The notes below the pieces were generated by a model. The model searched no databases, had not been told where the DNA came from, and saw only the letters and a list, made by a program, of their open reading frames with translations. Below are positions 54,253 through 64,000 of a DNA stretch of 64,000 nt, one piece after another. The translations under genes were made by a program, and so were the position numbers. This DNA comes from Pictodentalium vernedei (taxonomy: Eukaryota > Mollusca > Scaphopoda > Dentaliida > Dentaliidae), in the NCBI GenBank assembly GCA_031216915.1, contig CM062295.1, positions 180,124,927-180,188,926 on the forward strand, written 5' to 3'. The stretch's first letter is position 1; each line of letters starts with the position of its first letter.

Positions 54253-55479
54253 ACCGATTTAGCATCTATTCGGTGGGAAGGACATTGTCGCGTCGGGACA
54301 GGGAGTCTGCTAGGATGCTGAGACGCCCGGGAATGTGTCGAATGGACACCCGAGCGTTTACATCCCGTGCCAACAGAAGAAGATCCCGAGATAGCCGATA
54401 CATGGGAATCAAATGTGTGCCTCCTTGATTCCGAATGTAGGCCACTATTGTTGAATTGTCCTAAAGAAGTAGGACATTATGGTCCGACAGGTGAGGGATC
54501 CAAAGCCAAAAACTCAACAGAAGAGCAAGGAGCTCCCTCTGGTTGATATGAAGGCCCACCTGCTCGCTGTCCCACTCGCCGTGAGTGGACAGACCGAGAG
54601 GATCCAACGTCGCACCCCAGCCCCGATCGCTGGCATCTGCAATAAGGATGCAATCGGCCAAAGGAAGATCCAATGCAACACCCTGTGTCAGCCAGGGAAC
54701 ATCGGCCCAAGGGTGAAGGTGACAAAGCAGGGACCAAGGAATAGGAAGTTCCAGGTCAGCAGATCTACATTCGGATGCCAATGATCCAACAGAAAGTGTT
54801 GGAGAGGTCAGACAAACAAGCGACTGAGCGGAATGAGATCTGTCACTGAACCGTAAAGGCCCAGAATCCGAAGGAAAGTCCTGGCCGAGACCGAGGAAGA
54901 TTGAAGCAGGCTCCGAGTCAAGGCGGAAAGAATCGTCGCCTGAGCATGGGGGACCGACACTACATTGTGAAAAGTGTCGAAATCCATCCCCAAATGACGG
55001 AATCGCTGAGAAGGAAGGAGATCCGACTTCTCGCAATTGACTCTGAAACCCAGTGATGCTAGCAGGCAAAGAAACTGCCGGACATCTAACTCCAGAACAG
55101 CAGCATTGTGGTGCCATTGGAGGATGTCGTCCAGGTAGGCTGACGAAGTCACAGCCGACTGAGTATGGTGGAAAGCAAGCACATGTGACATCAGTTGGGT
55201 GAAAGCCCAAGGAGCCAGGTTCAAACCGAACGAGAGAGCTCTGAATTGATAGACTCGATCCCGAAGCGAGAACCGAAGGTATTTCCGTGACGCCAGATGA
55301 ATGGGTACATGGAAGTAGGCATCCTTCAGGTCGATACTGGCAGCAAAGTTGCCCTGATGAACTGAACATCGAACCGACTGGAAAGTCTCCATACTGAAAC
55401 GAGGAGCTATTATGTACTCGTTCAGGATACTCAGATCGATGACAGGACGAAATTGGCCGTTTTTCTTCGGCACCAAGTC
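54253..55479 (-). pseudogene. DIRS reverse transcriptase and RNase H
   Basis: RT runs in one frame from 55476 (MVPKKNGQFRPVIDLSILNE) to 54808. It shows SIDLKDAYFHVP (D49) and the active site SAYLDDILQ (D116, D117). RNase H follows in a different frame: DASDRGWGATL, INQRELLALL, then a TAG at about 54458-54460, and DNSTIVAYIRNQGG with HIPGRLS..ADSLSRRD after it. The frame used before 55480 and after about 54815 is the same, so RT is offset by two compensating shifts. The stop sits just before the third RNase H acid (Asp of DNST). Confidence 0.85.
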
Positions 55480-56343
55480 TCGAGTAAAACTCCGGTGAAA
55501 GGGTGCTCCTGACCACCTCGATCGCCCCTTTGGAGAGGAGATTGTCGATCTCCTGTATCAGAAGGTCCCGATGCAGAGAATCGGAAGGGACCTGAGTCGG
55601 GAGGGGCACCTGAGATAAACTGGGGTGCCGATGGAAGGACAGTCGCAGACTGGATTGAATGACGTCGAGGACCCAAGGGTCCGACGTTATCTCTGTCCAA
55701 CGGTCGTAAAACAGCGACAGCCTTCCCCCGACTGAAGGTGAATCAAGGTGAGAACCTTCACTTGCAGCCTCGACGAGGCCCCCGAGAGGAGAAACCACCT
55801 CGGGAAGTGACAGAGTCCTGAGACTTTCCTGCCTGAGGCTGCCAGCGAGCCTGGCCACGTCAGCGCTTCTTATGTGCAGAAGGAGCAGACGGAGCCGTAG
55901 CGTAGCCGATGAGGCAGATGCAGCAGCACGCTTAGCGGGCCTGAAACGACCACCACCCGCAGCAGCAGGTTGGTCCAGCTGTCGCAGCAAAAGCTGGTCC
56001 TTCGAATGACGAAGAACTTCGCCATGAACAGCTTCCACGAACCATGGAACAACTGAGGTCCCACCAAAGAGGCAGACCTCAGAACAGCACGTTGCTCAGA
56101 AGGAAGGGATGGAGAAGAATCCAACACCACATCCCGGCGTGCCAGCTCCAAATTAGCCATGTTACAGGCATGAGCATGTGTCAAGTTCATAAAAGCCTGT
56201 GACAAAATGCGAAAAGGGGCCTGAGCGTCATCAAACTCCCCTTGTGGAAAATATTCAGCCAGAGCAGCGACGACATGGTCCGCGAGAGACAACATACCCA
56301 GCATCTCTCGGGACAGGCCCACCACAGATACAACTACCGACAT
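55480..56343 (-). pseudogene. DIRS gag C-terminal part and RT lead-in
   Basis: LTHAHACNMANLELARRDVV, LDSSPSLPSEQRAVLRSA and LFHGSWKLFMAKFF occupy 56010-56343. A frame change near 56000 leads to an Ala/Arg-rich part, then GGRLSLFYDRWTEITSDPWV and SKGAIEVVRSTLSPEFYS, the usual segment ahead of DIRS RT. The gag part parallels 7060-7125. The start at 56343 is simply the first Met; upstream gag is absent. Confidence 0.7.
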
Positions 56344-56399
56344 CGGGAGAACTGCCGACTTAGTATTTACAACGGTAAGCGACAGTGCGAATTGTTAAT

Positions 56400-57070
56400 C
56401 ACATTGAGACTTGTTAATTGATTCTCTTTATCAGCAATTGCAATCAAAGCCTGCTTCCCAAACTCAACACACATATTATGTGCGAGAATTGGAAGGAGAA
56501 TGCGCTCCACAATCTTCATAAGATACATAACAAAGAAACCGTAAATAACATGATCAGCATTATCTCCAATTCAGATACATGGCTTCTCACGACTGAGGAC
56601 CCTGTTGTATATGAAGAAATTTCAACTGACGTATTGACAATTTTCGGAGGCTGCAAATACTTGGCATCAACATTTTACCTGAACTAAAATCCAAAGTATT
56701 TGAACCAAGACAGACATATACTGACATCCTAAAATTATGGACAAATAACAAATGTGAGACTATGTTTAATATTATAAAAATTGGAAAATGAATGAAGAAT
56801 TTTGAAATTGCCAGATTTGACTTGACAGATTTGAAGACATTGTTATGGACCAATATCATTAGATTAGGAATTGATATTTTCGGAAGTGATTTTTCATTCA
56901 CCAACGATGCCAAAAAAAAAAAAATTGCCGTAAGACAAGAGACGTGGTCAGCACTCACGGCTGACCAACGGGATCGACAAATTAATAACTGTCTATACCT
57001 AAAATGGCGACAATTGCCCCCCAAAAATTGGTCAGGTAAAGAGGGTGAAAAATGCATCAAAACAAAAAGT
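56400..57070 (+). pseudogene. Unrecognised coding remnant
   Basis: A frame ending at 56687 reads ENWKENALHNLHKIHNKETV, SNSDTWLLTTEDPVVYEEI and STDVLTIFGGCKYLAS. After a frame change a second reads RQTYTDILKLWTNNKCETM..IKIGK, a TGA at about 56788, then NFEIARFDLTDLKTLLW, RQETWSALTADQRDRQINN and LYLKWRQLPPKNW. A-rich codon use contrasts with the DIRS element next door. It is protein-like over about 200 codons, but I do not recognise the family. It ends where family A2 starts. Confidence 0.4.
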
Positions 57071-57078
57071 GTTAACAA

Positions 57079-59430
57079 ACAAGAGGCCCCAAGGGGCCTG
57101 AGGGCGCTCACCTAACATGGTAGCCTAAATATCAACCCAGAGAATTGATTTCAACAAGTTGCATCTGCTCCTCCTAAGAACTGCTTATACCAAATATCCA
57201 AAGATTCTGACCAGTGGAGCTAAAAAAAAGAAGATTTTTAAAGAATATTCCTCATATTGGACTAAGTTATAATTCGGGCTCCCACAGGGACTTGGCTTTA
57301 ACAAACTTGAACCTCACCCCCCTAAGGATGCTGCACACCAAATATCAAAACATTCCGACTGCTGCATCTGAAGCAGAAGATTTTTAAAGAAAATTCCTCA
57401 TTTTGAACTAAGTTATAATTCAAGCTCCTACAGTGAGTCCAAATATGGACCTAGAGACTTGGCTTGAACAAACTTGAATCTCACCCCCCCTAAGCATGGT
57501 GCATACCCAATGTCAAAAGATTCTGCCTGCTGGATCTTGAGAAGAAGATTTTCAAAGAAATTTGCCTTAAATGCACTAAGTTCGAATTCAAGCTTCTATA
57601 GTGAGCCCAAATATGAACCTAGGGAGCCGATTTGAACAAACTTGAATCAGATCCCCTCCACAATGTTGCACACCAAATATCAAAAGATTCTGCCTGCAGA
57701 ATCTGGAGAAGAAGATTTTTTAAGAAATTTGCCTGAAATGCACTAAGTCCGAATTCGAGCTTCTATAGTGAGCCCAAATATGAATCCAGGGGGCCATTTT
57801 GAACAAACTTGAATCAGATCCACCCCTCGATGTTGCATACCAAATATCAAAAGATTTTGCCTGCTGGATCTGGAGAAGAAGATTTTTTAAGAAATTTGCC
57901 TGAAATGCACTATGTTCGAATTCGGGCTTCTATAGTGAGCCAAATATGAATCCAGGGGGCCGATTTGAACAAATTTGAATCAGATCCACCCCACAATGTT
58001 GCAAACCAAATATCAAAAGATTCTGCCTGCTGGATCTGGAGAAGAAGATTTTTGAAGAAATTTGCCTGAAATGCACTAAGTTCGAATTCGAGCTTCTATA
58101 CTGAGCCCAAATATAAACCCAGGGGGCCGATTTGAACAAACTTGAATCAGATCCACCCCACAATGTTGCATACCAAATATCAAAAGATTTTGCCTGCTGG
58201 ATCTGGAGAAGAAGATTTTTGAAGAAATTTGCCTGAAATGCACTAAGTTCGAATTCGAGCTTCTATACTGAGCCCAAATATAAACCCAGGGGGCCGATTT
58301 GAACAAACTTGAATCAGATCCACCCCACAATATTGCATGCCGAATATCAAAAGATTCTGCCTGCTCGATCTGGAGAAGAAGATTTTTTAAGAAATTTGCC
58401 TGAAATGCACTAAGTTCGAATTCGGGCTTCAATAGTGAGCCCAAATATGAATCCAAGGGGCCAATTTGAACAAACTTGAAACAGATCCAGCCCACAATGT
58501 TGCATACCAAATATCAAAAGATTCTGCCTGCTGGATCTGGAGAAGAAGATTTTTTAAGAAATTTGTCTGAAATGCACTAAGTTCGAAATCGGGCTCCTAT
58601 ACTAATCCCAAATATGAACCCAGGGGGCCAATTTGAACAAACTTGAATCAGATCCACCCTACAATGTTGCATACCAAATATCAAAAGATTCTGCCTGCTG
58701 GATCTGGAGAAGATTTTTTAATCTTTTTCCCATTGCCTACAGTGTTAAAAAGTGCTGACTCAGCACTTTTTCAACGTCCTGAAAAAAGTACCTTGTGATC
58801 AAACCGATGGGATTTTTTTTAACCATTCTATTCTACTGGATAAAAGTAAGCTTTATACAAAATAAGAATTCTCTGTGCCGTGTAGTTTTGGAGATATGGC
58901 AGTTTTAAGGTTTTTCCTATTTTTAGCTCCCGAGGTTCCCAAAGGACAATGAGAAAATTTTTTTTTGTATCAATCAACTACTTATGACCCATTATCATCT
59001 CATGTCAAATTTGGTTCAAATCGACCTAACGGTTCGGAAAATAGAAATTTTAGGCGTGGCCAAAATTTTTGCTCCTCCCATAACGAAGGCAAATAATGCC
59101 CGACAAACTTCTCTTGAACAAACTTGAGTCTACACCTCAAAAGGAAGCTGCATACCAAATATCAAGTCTCTGCTATTGCTGGCTCTTGAGAAGAAGATTT
59201 TTTAAGAATTGGAGCGTTTTTGCCCCATCCCTCTGCTCAATATGAGCTGAAACCTAATTTGACAAAAAATCAAAATGCCCTTATATAACCCCTACTCACA
59301 TGAAATTTCATTAATATGCGGCCAGTGGTTTGGGAGAAAAAGGCCCAAACACCACCTTCACGACGGACGCCGGACGATGGACGAAAAGTGATCAGAATAG
59401 CTCACCCTGACTTTCAGTCAGGTGAGCTAA
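57079..59430 (+). mobile_element. Helentron/pearl-like element, family A copy A2
   Basis: The 5' hairpin AGGCCCC-AA-GGGGCCT is followed by CGCTCACCTAAC. The 3' hairpin GCTCACC..GTCAGGTGAGC plus TAA ends at 59430. About ten units of 162-170 bp contain GAACAAACTTGAATCAGATCC, AAATATCAAAAGATTCTGCC and GGAGAAGAAGATTTTT. The 3' third matches A1 and A3. Confidence 0.8.
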
Positions 59431-60174
59431 AAAACAAGGCTAAATTAAAGCTGTTGACACTGAGCCGAAAAAAAATATATTCTGTAAATACACATATACT
59501 AAATACAAGCTGCAGCTTGGAGTGTATCAGACTTAGCTGAAAAATACTTATTATCACAGTATGCCACAAAACCCTAATAAGAGCATAAAGCCAACAGTAG
59601 CAATTGCCAAAAGTTCTGCCGATCCAAAACCGAGATAAAAGTTGATGGGAGTTTTACTTTTATCAAATATTACAGCGATCTGCCTTGTGATACTCAATTA
59701 GCACTTACGCACTTCATCCAGACACCGAGGTAGCCTATTAAGTACAAAGCTACCCACTAAATACCGAGGGACAGTTTTCGGAGACAGCTCGGTCTGTATA
59801 TCTTGCATTTACTGGAATAAATCAATGATCATATCACATATTTTGCTTCAATGGACTAAATTAGATGTCTGCACATATATTTAAACCTTTTAAACAACTC
59901 TTACTTACTTATTTTCCTTCACCTCGGTATCCCTTGGTATCCATTGGCATTTGGTAAGAAATTTTAAATTATTTCCTTGAATTATTTGGTTAAATATTAA
60001 GGTCAGGACAACATATCTATTGCAAGTTTCCATCACATCTCACAAATTAGTTGGAAGCGTGCCTACAGAAGCAAATATGATCAGTCAGTTCTGCACATGT
60101 ATGTCATTTCACAAACCTGTCATGTCGGTCAAGCTACAATACTTACGACCCAGTAGTAAATAAATAACAAGTTT
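59431..60174. other. No recognised feature
   Basis: Unique-looking sequence with no exon, repeat copy or element end. Confidence 0.4.
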
Positions 60175-60320
60175 AACAAGAGGGTAGGGGGGGGGTGTTT
60201 GTCCATCCCCATTAGCTCGCAAATGCATGGCATGCAATAAACCTTGTTTTATTACAAATCTGTAAAAAAATGTCCGGTCATGTACATGAAGAGCAAAACA
60301 GGCCAGAAATACACACTAAC
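60175..60320 (+). repeat. Family F fragment, cut by A3
   Basis: AACAAGAGGGTAGGGG.., TGTCCATCCCCATTAGCTCG and GCATGGCATGCAATAAACC match 36668 onward. It stops where family A3 begins. Confidence 0.6.
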
Positions 60321-61948
60321 ACAAGAGGGCCCAAGGGGCCTTAATCGCTCACCGGGCAAAGTGATTCAAACAAAGTGGTTCAAAGAAGTATTTGGGGTCA
60401 CGTTCAGTTAGACATGGTTCATCAACACTACAAAGGAATGAAGCCACGAGAGACAAATTTTATGGAACTAGGGACATGGCTTGAACAAACTTGAATCTTA
60501 CCCCCCTAAGGATGTGGCATACCAAATATCAAAAGCATTCATCTGCTGGATCTGAAGAAGAAGATTTTTTCAAGAAAAGTCCTCATTTTGAACTAAGTTA
60601 TCATTCGGGCTCCCACAGTGAGCCCAAATATGAACCCAGGGACTTGGCTTGAACAAACTTGCATCTCACCCCCCTAAGTATGCTACACACCACATATCAA
60701 AACATTCCGACTGCTGGATCTGAAGAAGAAAATTTTTAAAGAAAATTCCTCATTTCGAACTAAGTTACAATTCAAGCTCCCACAGTGAGCCCAAATAAGG
60801 ACCTAGGGATATGGCTTAAACAAACTTGAATCTCATCCCCCTAAGAATACTGCATACCAAATATCAAAACATTCCGACTGCTGGATCTGAAGAAGAAGAT
60901 TTTTAAAGTAAATTCCTCATTTTGAACTAAGTTATAATTTGGGCTACCACAGTGACCCCAAATATGAACCCAGGGACTTGGCTTGAACAAACTTGAATCT
61001 CACCCCCCCTAAGCATGCTGCATACCCAATATCAAAAGATTCTGCCTGCTGGATCTTGAGAAGAAGATTTTTAAAGAAATTTACCTGAAATGCACTAAGT
61101 TCAAATTTGGGCTCCTATACTGAGCCCAAATATGAACCCAGGGGGCCGATTTGAACAAACTTGAATCAGATCCACCCTACAATGTTGCATATCAAATATC
61201 AAAAGATTCTGCCCGCTGGATCTGGAGAAGAAGATTTTTTAATGTTTTTCCCATTGCTTACAGTGTTAAAAAGTGCTGACTCAGCACTTTTCAAAGTCCT
61301 GAAACTGTACCCTATGATAAAACCGATGGCAATTTTTTTTTTACCAATCCTTTCTGTTGGTCCTAAGGAAGCTTCACACCAAATAAAAATTCTCGGTGCC
61401 GTGCAGTTTTGGAGATATGGGCGTTTTAATTTTTTTCTATTTTTAGCTCCTGCAACGGGGCTGCAGGAAAAAAATTTTTGGCATAAATCAAGTACTTATA
61501 ACCCAGTAATACCTCATTTTAAATTTGGTTCAAATTGGCCTCTGGGTTCAGAAAATAGAAATTTTGGGTGGGGCAAAAATTCTTTCCCCTCTCAGAACAA
61601 AGGTAAATATTACCCGTCAAACTTCTCTTGAACAAACTTGAGTCTACACCTCAAATGGAAGCTGCATATCAAATATCAAGTCTCTGCTATGGCTGGTTCA
61701 TGAGAAGAAGATTTTTTAAAATGTTGTGCATTTTGGCCCCACCCCACTCCACAATATGAGCAGAAATCCAATTTGAAGAAAAATCCAAATGCCCCTATAT
61801 AACCACTACTTACCTGAAATTTAATTAAAATGTGGCCAGTGGTTTAGAAGAAAGAGGCTCCAACACCAACTTCACGCAGGACGACGGACGGACGACGGAC
61901 GAAGAGTGATCAGAAAAGCTCTCCCTGACTTTCAGTCAGGTGAGCTTA
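60321..61948 (+). mobile_element. Helentron/pearl-like element, family A copy A3
   Basis: It starts ACAAGAGGGCCCAAGGGGCC TTAATCGCTCACCGGG and ends with GCTCTCCCTGACTTTCAGTC AGGTGAGCTTA. About five 150-170-bp units lie inside. The end reads CTTA, not the CTAA of A1 and A2. Confidence 0.75.
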
Positions 61949-61954
61949 CAAGAG

Positions 61955-62245
61955 TTAGTGCAAGAACAATGACTACAGCAAACACAATAAACATTAGAGT
62001 CGGAGGAAGACTTCCTTGACTTACAATTTGAGCAATATTCTTTTATTATGCCAAAAATTACAAGTCCATAGTTCTCGCACTAACCCTCATAATAATATGA
62101 CAAAGATACATAATAACACAATCCAATACAAAAATTTTGAAAAATAATTCATAAAAAAATTTCGAAAAATTTTGATATGAGCCCAAGTTTCCAAAGGGAA
62201 CGATGAGCCCAAATGGATCCCCAAAAAGCCTTAGTGTGGACAAAA
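61955..62245 (-). pseudogene. DIRS gag start and leader (no Tc1)
   Basis: Read right to left: leader with GTCCACACTAAGGC, GGGCTCAT and ATGTATCTTTGTC, then KEYCSNCKSRKSSSD and CVCCSHCSC. This is the same cysteine module and leader as at 8110-8250 plus 9809-9945. The gag is cut off by family A3 at 61948. It is the empty-site relative for the Tc1 insertion. Confidence 0.6.
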
Positions 62246-62352
62246 TTTTTTACTTGATTCTAAAAAATTAATGCTACACTTCTGGAGTATATAATGTATC
62301 TGCTTAAAGACCTAACATCAAAATGACAAGAAAATTACATAAAGAAGTAACC

Positions 62353-62732
62353 AGGGGCACGGTGGCTCAGTTGGTAGAGGTGCAGGCTGCAAGCCAAGAG
62401 GTCCTCGGATCGAATCCCACCTGCGGCAACCGCATTGTGTCCTTGGGCAAGACACTTCACCCCGATTGCCTACAGGGGGGGGGCACGATGACGCTGTGTA
62501 CTGAGGCTTACTGCACGTCGATGGTGCGCATGGCTTCAACCAATCTAACCATGCCCATGCTGCGGTGCAGAGTTCAGAGTTACGATGTTGGGGAGCTGAC
62601 AGCTGCTCGTTGTTGCTCGGTGGTTCTCTCCGGGTACTCCGGCTTCCTCCACCCGTAAAACTGTCACGGTCACGATTAGCCATTGTGCATAAGTATGTGA
62701 CCTTAAACACCAATAAATAAATAAATAAATAA
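62353..62732 (+). mobile_element. Young tRNA-derived SINE
   Basis: Perfect 14-bp target duplications ATAAAGAAGTAACC flank it (62339-62352 and 62733-62746). The A box TGGCTCAGTTGGT lies at 62363-62375 and the B box GGATCGAATCC at 62407-62417. Then come the core TTGGGCAAGACACTTCACCC, the body with GCTTACTGCACGTCGATGG, GGTTCTCTCCGGGTACTCC and a (TAAA)n tail. It is the least diverged copy here. SINEs are copied by LINE enzymes; no partner LINE was seen. A broad animal family such as MetaSINE is possible but unverified. Confidence 0.92.
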
Positions 62733-62879
62733 ATAAAGAAGTAACCGTTGTCAATGTAAACAAAATGCCATAAAAACCGGAAACAAGACTCCAGGCACTG
62801 AACAACACGGCCCGAAGTCAGTAACAGATTTTTTAAACTATCTGATGTTAAACCGAATCTTCATCAGAAGAAACTGCGA

Positions 62880-63505
62880 TACATCAGAAGGTAGATGCAA
62901 GACCAAAAACGCCTAAACACCCAAAGGGTGAGGACGTAACCATGGGGATATACAGAATAAACATTCTGTAACCAAGTTAAACTCCCATGAAATTTTCAAT
63001 AAAAAAATTTCAAAAAAGGTCCAAAAAGTATGGGAGCTTAACAGGGGGGTATCAAGGAAGGAGAGGGAGAAACACTTAACAAACAGTGGCAATTTCATAG
63101 CAAGAATGATAACAACAGGCCCATGTCCCGAAATTAGGGAACATGAAATAATTTTCAATAAAAATTATAAGTTACAGCCCTGAACACATCAAACCACTTT
63201 TTTTTCCTCTCATCCTCTTAATGCATCCTTTGATCCACCAAAATCACCATTACTTTGTGCCTGGCAGCATAAAAACTATGATTTACAAGCACAGAAGTCA
63301 GTTAGTTGTTACTGACAGAAGGGCCAAACAAAGAATGAGGCTTGGCGCCAATTTCGGAGTAGACAAAAGTATGGAGGACTATTTAGGACATTAGTTTTTG
63401 GGTTTTGGATGCAAATTTTGGGGATTTGGGGGGCAAAATTTGTGTTTGGCCCTGAATATTTAAGAATTAGCACCAGCTAAGTCTGGGTCATTGATTCCAG
63501 TATAA
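62880..63505 (+). mobile_element. Family L element, long copy 3
   Basis: It is similar to 10700-11335 over about 630 bp (GTGAGGACGTAACCATGGGG ATA, CAGAATAAACATTCTGTAA, ATGCAAATTTTGGGGATTTGG, CAGCTAAGTCTGGGTCATTG). It ends at AGTATAAA, where family D2 starts. Confidence 0.65.
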
Positions 63506-63795
63506 AACTAGAGGTACTGTGAGCAAGCTCACAAAGTGATACCCCCCGCGCCTGAAATGTATAAGTTAGATTATCTCCCCTTGGAAATGTCAGAACGGAA
63601 TTATATTGCTTCATGCACATCTTCATATGGAGTTCTTCCATTGTGTAAAGTTTCATGAAAATTCTTCAAACAGTTTAGGAGGAGTTGCGCTTATAAGGAT
63701 GGACAGACAGACAGACGGATGGACAGACAGACGGACAGACAGGGTGATTCCCATACCCCCCCCCCCCCCAAACTTTGGTTGCAGGGGGTATAAAT
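63506..63795 (+). mobile_element. Family D element, single unit
   Basis: It starts AACTAGAGGTACTGTGAGC and ends in CAGACAGACGGACAGAC repeats and the hairpin-like ACCCCCC..GGGGGTATAAAT. It has one core unit against three at 9946-10532. Confidence 0.75.
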
Positions 63796-64000
63796 ATAAA
63801 AGCCACAGCATACCAGTGGAAGCCTCCCCTCATGTACATGTATAGCAAAACAGGTCAGAAATTTTCCAAGTCCACAGAAAAGTGTAACATTGCCTTAAAA
63901 AAGTCCAACATCTCCATAAAACATAAAATGTCTGGACAAGGGTTAATGTTGTCTTATATTGATGCATTTAACACATGGATGAAATATAAAAACCACAGCA
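63796..64000 (+). repeat. Family F repeat, copy 4 (cut by window end)
   Basis: AAAGCCACAGCATACCAGTGG, AGCAAAACAGGTCAGAAATT and GATGCATTTAACACATGGAT match 36668-37250. It continues past the window. Confidence 0.65.

Larger units (their letters stand above)
52842..56343 (-). mobile_element. DIRS-like retrotransposon, inactive
   Basis: Read right to left, the order is gag C-terminal part, reverse transcriptase, RNase H and tyrosine recombinase, the defining order of DIRS elements, which integrate by recombinase and not by a DDE integrase. GC content is clearly higher than in the flanks. Frameshifts, a stop in RNase H and a lost recombinase arginine show it is dead. The 5' gag part with the cysteine module is missing, so the copy is truncated at about 56343. 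Terminal repeats were not located. Confidence 0.85.

Noticed and set aside
62354..62425. tRNA gene
   Set aside because: A and B boxes are present but no cloverleaf or acceptor stem was found; it is the head of a SINE with a long body and tail.
62318..62713. Frames of 111-131 codons on both strands with Cys and Trp
   Set aside because: They are translations of the SINE; similar frames appear at 42070-42333 on the SINE fragment.

Overview
This is eukaryotic, intron- and repeat-dominated DNA, most likely from a bivalve mollusc. That assignment is an inference. It rests on many mobile elements with tandem-repeat cores and hairpin 3' ends (pearl/Helentron-like in style), a DIRS-type tyrosine-recombinase retrotransposon, Tc1-like DNA, tRNA-derived SINEs with a TTGGGCAAGACACTT core, and three exons of an animal K-Cl cotransporter. 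No bacterial-type genes, rRNA genes, free-standing tRNA genes or CRISPR arrays were seen.

Host gene: three consecutive coding exons of an SLC12-family K-Cl cotransporter (KCC) lie on the minus strand at 21121-21341, 13158-13363 and 1902-2042. Each has AG/GT splice borders, and codon phase carries across both junctions. They encode TM4-TM5, the four-cysteine glycosylated extracellular loop and the start of TM6. The next 3' exon is off the left edge. No 5' exon was recognised to the right. Positions 1-21341 are therefore mostly KCC intron, and the exons appear intact while the introns are packed with transposon debris.

Layout. 1-5600: KCC exon, foldback and Helentron-like repeats. 5600-9945: decayed DIRS gag (minus strand) whose leader is split by a dead Tc1 element. 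9946-21400: nested MITEs, SINEs, TTAA-type foldback elements (including a 59-bp-arm palindrome) and two KCC exons. 21400-26400: mostly unique DNA with SINE and MITE copies. 26408-30985: a Helentron-like element swollen by an A/T-homopolymer satellite, then an array rich in AGGTCA half-sites. 30986-33090: a second DIRS-type gag remnant. 33112-35689: a Helentron-like element nested inside another. 36668-45000: tandem repeats, SINEs and MITEs. 45392-49329: a Helentron-like element interrupted by a 2.44-kb TIR element. 49387-52330: an exon-like fragment, MITEs and a 75-bp tandem array. 52842-56343: a DIRS retrotransposon (gag end, RT, RNase H, tyrosine recombinase; minus strand), inactivated. 56400-64000: an unknown coding remnant, two more large Helentron-like elements, a third DIRS gag start and a young SINE with a 14-bp target duplication.

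Nothing here forms an operon or a clear new multi-gene system. The interest lies in the nested insertions, which give relative ages and empty sites, and in several probably uncatalogued TTAA-flanked foldback families. Family letters (A, C, D, E, F, L, P, Q, R, S, U, V, W, X) are labels made for this window only.
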